NCBI RefSeq assembly: GCF_000269805.1
Contig: NZ_JH711481.1
Coordinates: 410,051-474,050, forward strand
Length of the DNA: 64,000 nt
Direction: 5' to 3'
From: Actinomyces massiliensis 4401292
GTDB lineage: Bacteria > Actinomycetota > Actinomycetes > Actinomycetales > Actinomycetaceae
Of this stretch, positions 62,624 to 64,000 are shown piece after piece. The translations under genes and the position numbers were made by a program. Numbering within the stretch: position 1 is the stretch's first letter; the number at the start of each line of letters is the position of its first letter. The notes beneath the pieces were generated by a model, which saw only the letters and a program-made list of their open reading frames with translations, ran no database searches and was not told the DNA's origin.

Positions 62624-63865
62624 TCACTGCTCCGCCGCAAGCAGCCACTCCACGAGATTGCGATGCTCAACGCCGTCGTGGCCAAAGCTGAGCGGGTCGA
62701 GGCTGAGAACGAGCTTCGGATGGTTATCAGAGATGGCGAGAAGGGCGCCGAACTCACGGCGCCGCGTCTCCTCACTGGCAAGGAGGTAGCTGACCTGGAC
62801 GTAGAGCATCTTTGTATCGCGGCGGGCGACGAAATCGACCTCCTGAGCGCCGGCACGCCCGACACCGACCGTCCATCCCCTGCTAGTGAGCTCGTTGTAA
62901 ACAATGTTCTCCAGAACAAGTTCGATCGCTGTGGAGTTGGACAGACCCATCGCCTCCCGCAAGCCGTGGTCCACCACGTAGTACTTCTCCTCAACAGCGA
63001 GGATTCTCTTGGAGGTGAGGTCGTGGCGCGGGACGCGGCTGAGGAGGAAGGCCTCCGTGCAGTACGTGAGGTAGTTGAGCACGGTATCGACACTGACGGT
63101 GCGGCGCTCGCTGCGCAGGAACCGACTGAGCGAGTTGGCGGAGAAGGTGCGTCCGATATTCGCCAGGCAGTACGTGACAATGCGGTGGAAAAGGTCCACG
63201 TCCCTGATTTGGTGGTACTGAATCACATCCCGCACGAGGGCCGAGTCGTAGACGCTGCGGAGATAGGTCATGGACGCCTCCCGTCCGCCGCGGAAGTACC
63301 GCAGGCCCGGAAAGCCCCCAAGGGCAAGGTAGTCCTGGAAAAACTCCTGGTCCGACGCCGACGCCCTTTCCGAGGCGGTGAGGTCGAGACGACGCAGTGC
63401 CCGATACTCGGCGAAGGCGAGCGGCTGAATGTGAATCTCGACGTACCGGCCGGCGAGGTGAGTGGCTAGGTCCCCGGAGAGCATCCGGGAGTTGGACCCT
63501 GTGAGGTAGATATCGCAGTCCCAATCCACCCGCAACGTATTGACGACTCGCTCCCAGCCCGGAACCTGCTGTACCTCGTCGAGGAAGAAGTAGGCACGCG
63601 CAGCGCGGTCAGGCGCCTGGGCAGTGAGGTGGTCGAGCAGCTGCTCGGGAGTGCGGATGGCCAGGCCGACGGCGGACTCGAGGTTGAGCCGGACCGTCTG
63701 GGCTCGTGGATGGTCCTGGCAGATCTTCTGAGCGATAAGGTCGAGGATGGTGGACTTTCCGCTGCGGCGCACTCCGGTGAGGACCTTGATGACAGGGGTG
63801 TCGGCGTATGGCGTGATGCGGTCGGTGTAGCGAGGGCGAGGAACAATCTGGTCGGACTCGGGCAT
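62624..63865 (-). CDS. AAA ATPase with DUF4143
   Basis: 413 residues from ATG 63865, GGGAGGATG upstream. Walker A VRRSGKST (about 33-40), Walker B AYFFLDEVQQVPGWE (about 90-104), then SNSRMLSGDLATHLAGRYVEIHIQPLAFAEYRAL and C-terminal DUF4143 (AVEEKYYVVDHGLREAMG; ENIVYNELTSRGWTVGVGR; VDFVARRD). Such proteins are common orphan ATPases in mobile or plastic DNA; role unknown. Confidence 0.85.
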   Translation of the reverse strand: MPESDQIVPRPRYTDRITPYADTPVIKVLTGVRRSGKSTILDLIAQKICQDHPRAQTVRLNLESAVGLAIRTPEQLLDHLTAQAPDRAARAYFFLDEVQQVPGWERVVNTLRVDWDCDIYLTGSNSRMLSGDLATHLAGRYVEIHIQPLAFAEYRALRRLDLTASERASASDQEFFQDYLALGGFPGLRYFRGGREASMTYLRSVYDSALVRDVIQYHQIRDVDLFHRIVTYCLANIGRTFSANSLSRFLRSERRTVSVDTVLNYLTYCTEAFLLSRVPRHDLTSKRILAVEEKYYVVDHGLREAMGLSNSTAIELVLENIVYNELTSRGWTVGVGRAGAQEVDFVARRDTKMLYVQVSYLLASEETRRREFGALLAISDNHPKLVLSLDPLSFGHDGVEHRNLVEWLLAAEQ

Positions 63866-63949
63866 GGCATCCTCCCGTCGACTACGATCGACAAAGTTGG
63901 CCTGATCGCGATTCTCATCGATCATAGTCGACAGACCTCCCACCTTTTC

Positions 63950-63971
63950 CCTGCGCCGAGCCGGCGCGTAG
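63950..63971. repeat. 22-bp repeat matching the copA 3' end (right)
   Basis: Identical to 62425-62446. Together the pair brackets a 1.5-kb segment with the DUF4143 ATPase and one 22-bp array. The bases that follow (GTAGCCGC type) also resemble those after copA. Confidence 0.65.
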
Positions 63972-64000
63972 CGGTGAGTAGCCGCCGCACCCGCGCCAGT

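Overview
The window is high-GC DNA with actinobacterial gene content: class Ib ribonucleotide reductase NrdHIEF, a CsoR/CopZ/CopA copper cassette, DUF4956-VTC pairs, Wadjet-like jetABC, and GC-rich codon use with many GTG and TTG starts. An Actinomyces-like member of the Actinomycetaceae is the best guess. That is inference: there is no rRNA or other phylogenetic marker here, and I saw no tRNA and no CRISPR array.

Layout. 0-11.4 kb: an LssY-domain membrane protein, a small membrane-anchored protein, a RibD/DHFR-like reductase divergent from a TetR regulator, a VapC/Phd toxin-antitoxin pair, nrdF, a P-loop kinase, acetolactate decarboxylase, a large frameshifted membrane protein and a lipoprotein esterase. 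11.7-13.6 kb: an AlbA_2/ATPase-like regulator preceded by five tandem operator-like units, one of which contains its start codon. 14.1-22.3 kb: nrdHIE, a NiaR-type repressor with a PTS_EIIC_2-like transporter, then a second diverged nrdHI whose nrdE is a stub cut off by a decayed IS630-family element. 22.3-29.8 kb: two DUF4956-VTC pairs and a carbohydrate-binding-domain lipoprotein; between the pairs lies an SDR gene bracketed by 150-bp repeats. 29.8-38.8 kb: GH13 glucosidase, MFS exporter, quinone reductase, aldo/keto reductase and MarR (linked by a TCAG-N4-CTGA operator), TetR plus flavodoxin-fold oxidoreductase, and a DUF418 protein. 39.1-42.0 kb: a two-gene DUF262-HipA operon with no HipB. 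42.2-46.1 kb: L-serine dehydratase and an amylosucrase-like GH13 enzyme. 46.3-52.5 kb: jetA-jetB-jetC with no jetD. 52.6-57.8 kb: HxlR regulator, NAD(P)-binding protein, ThiD/PdxK kinase, and a second AlbA_2/ATPase-like gene bracketed by 93-bp direct repeats. 57.8-64 kb: csoR-copZ-copA and a DUF4143 ATPase that lies between two copies of the last 22 bp of copA.

Accessory and defence-type content is concentrated in the AlbA_2 genes, DUF262-HipA, JetABC, VapC/Phd and the DUF4143 ATPase. A family of 22-bp-period tandem repeats built on the palindrome CCGATCTCGG, and several very long perfect hairpins, occupy intergenic gaps. The best candidates for an undescribed system are the DUF262-HipA operon, the direct-repeat-bounded AlbA_2 module, and JetABC without JetD carrying a repeat-expanded JetC tail. 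The nrdH promoters share a palindrome and -10 architecture with the csoR promoter, which suggests an untested link between copper sensing and the redoxin that serves ribonucleotide reductase.
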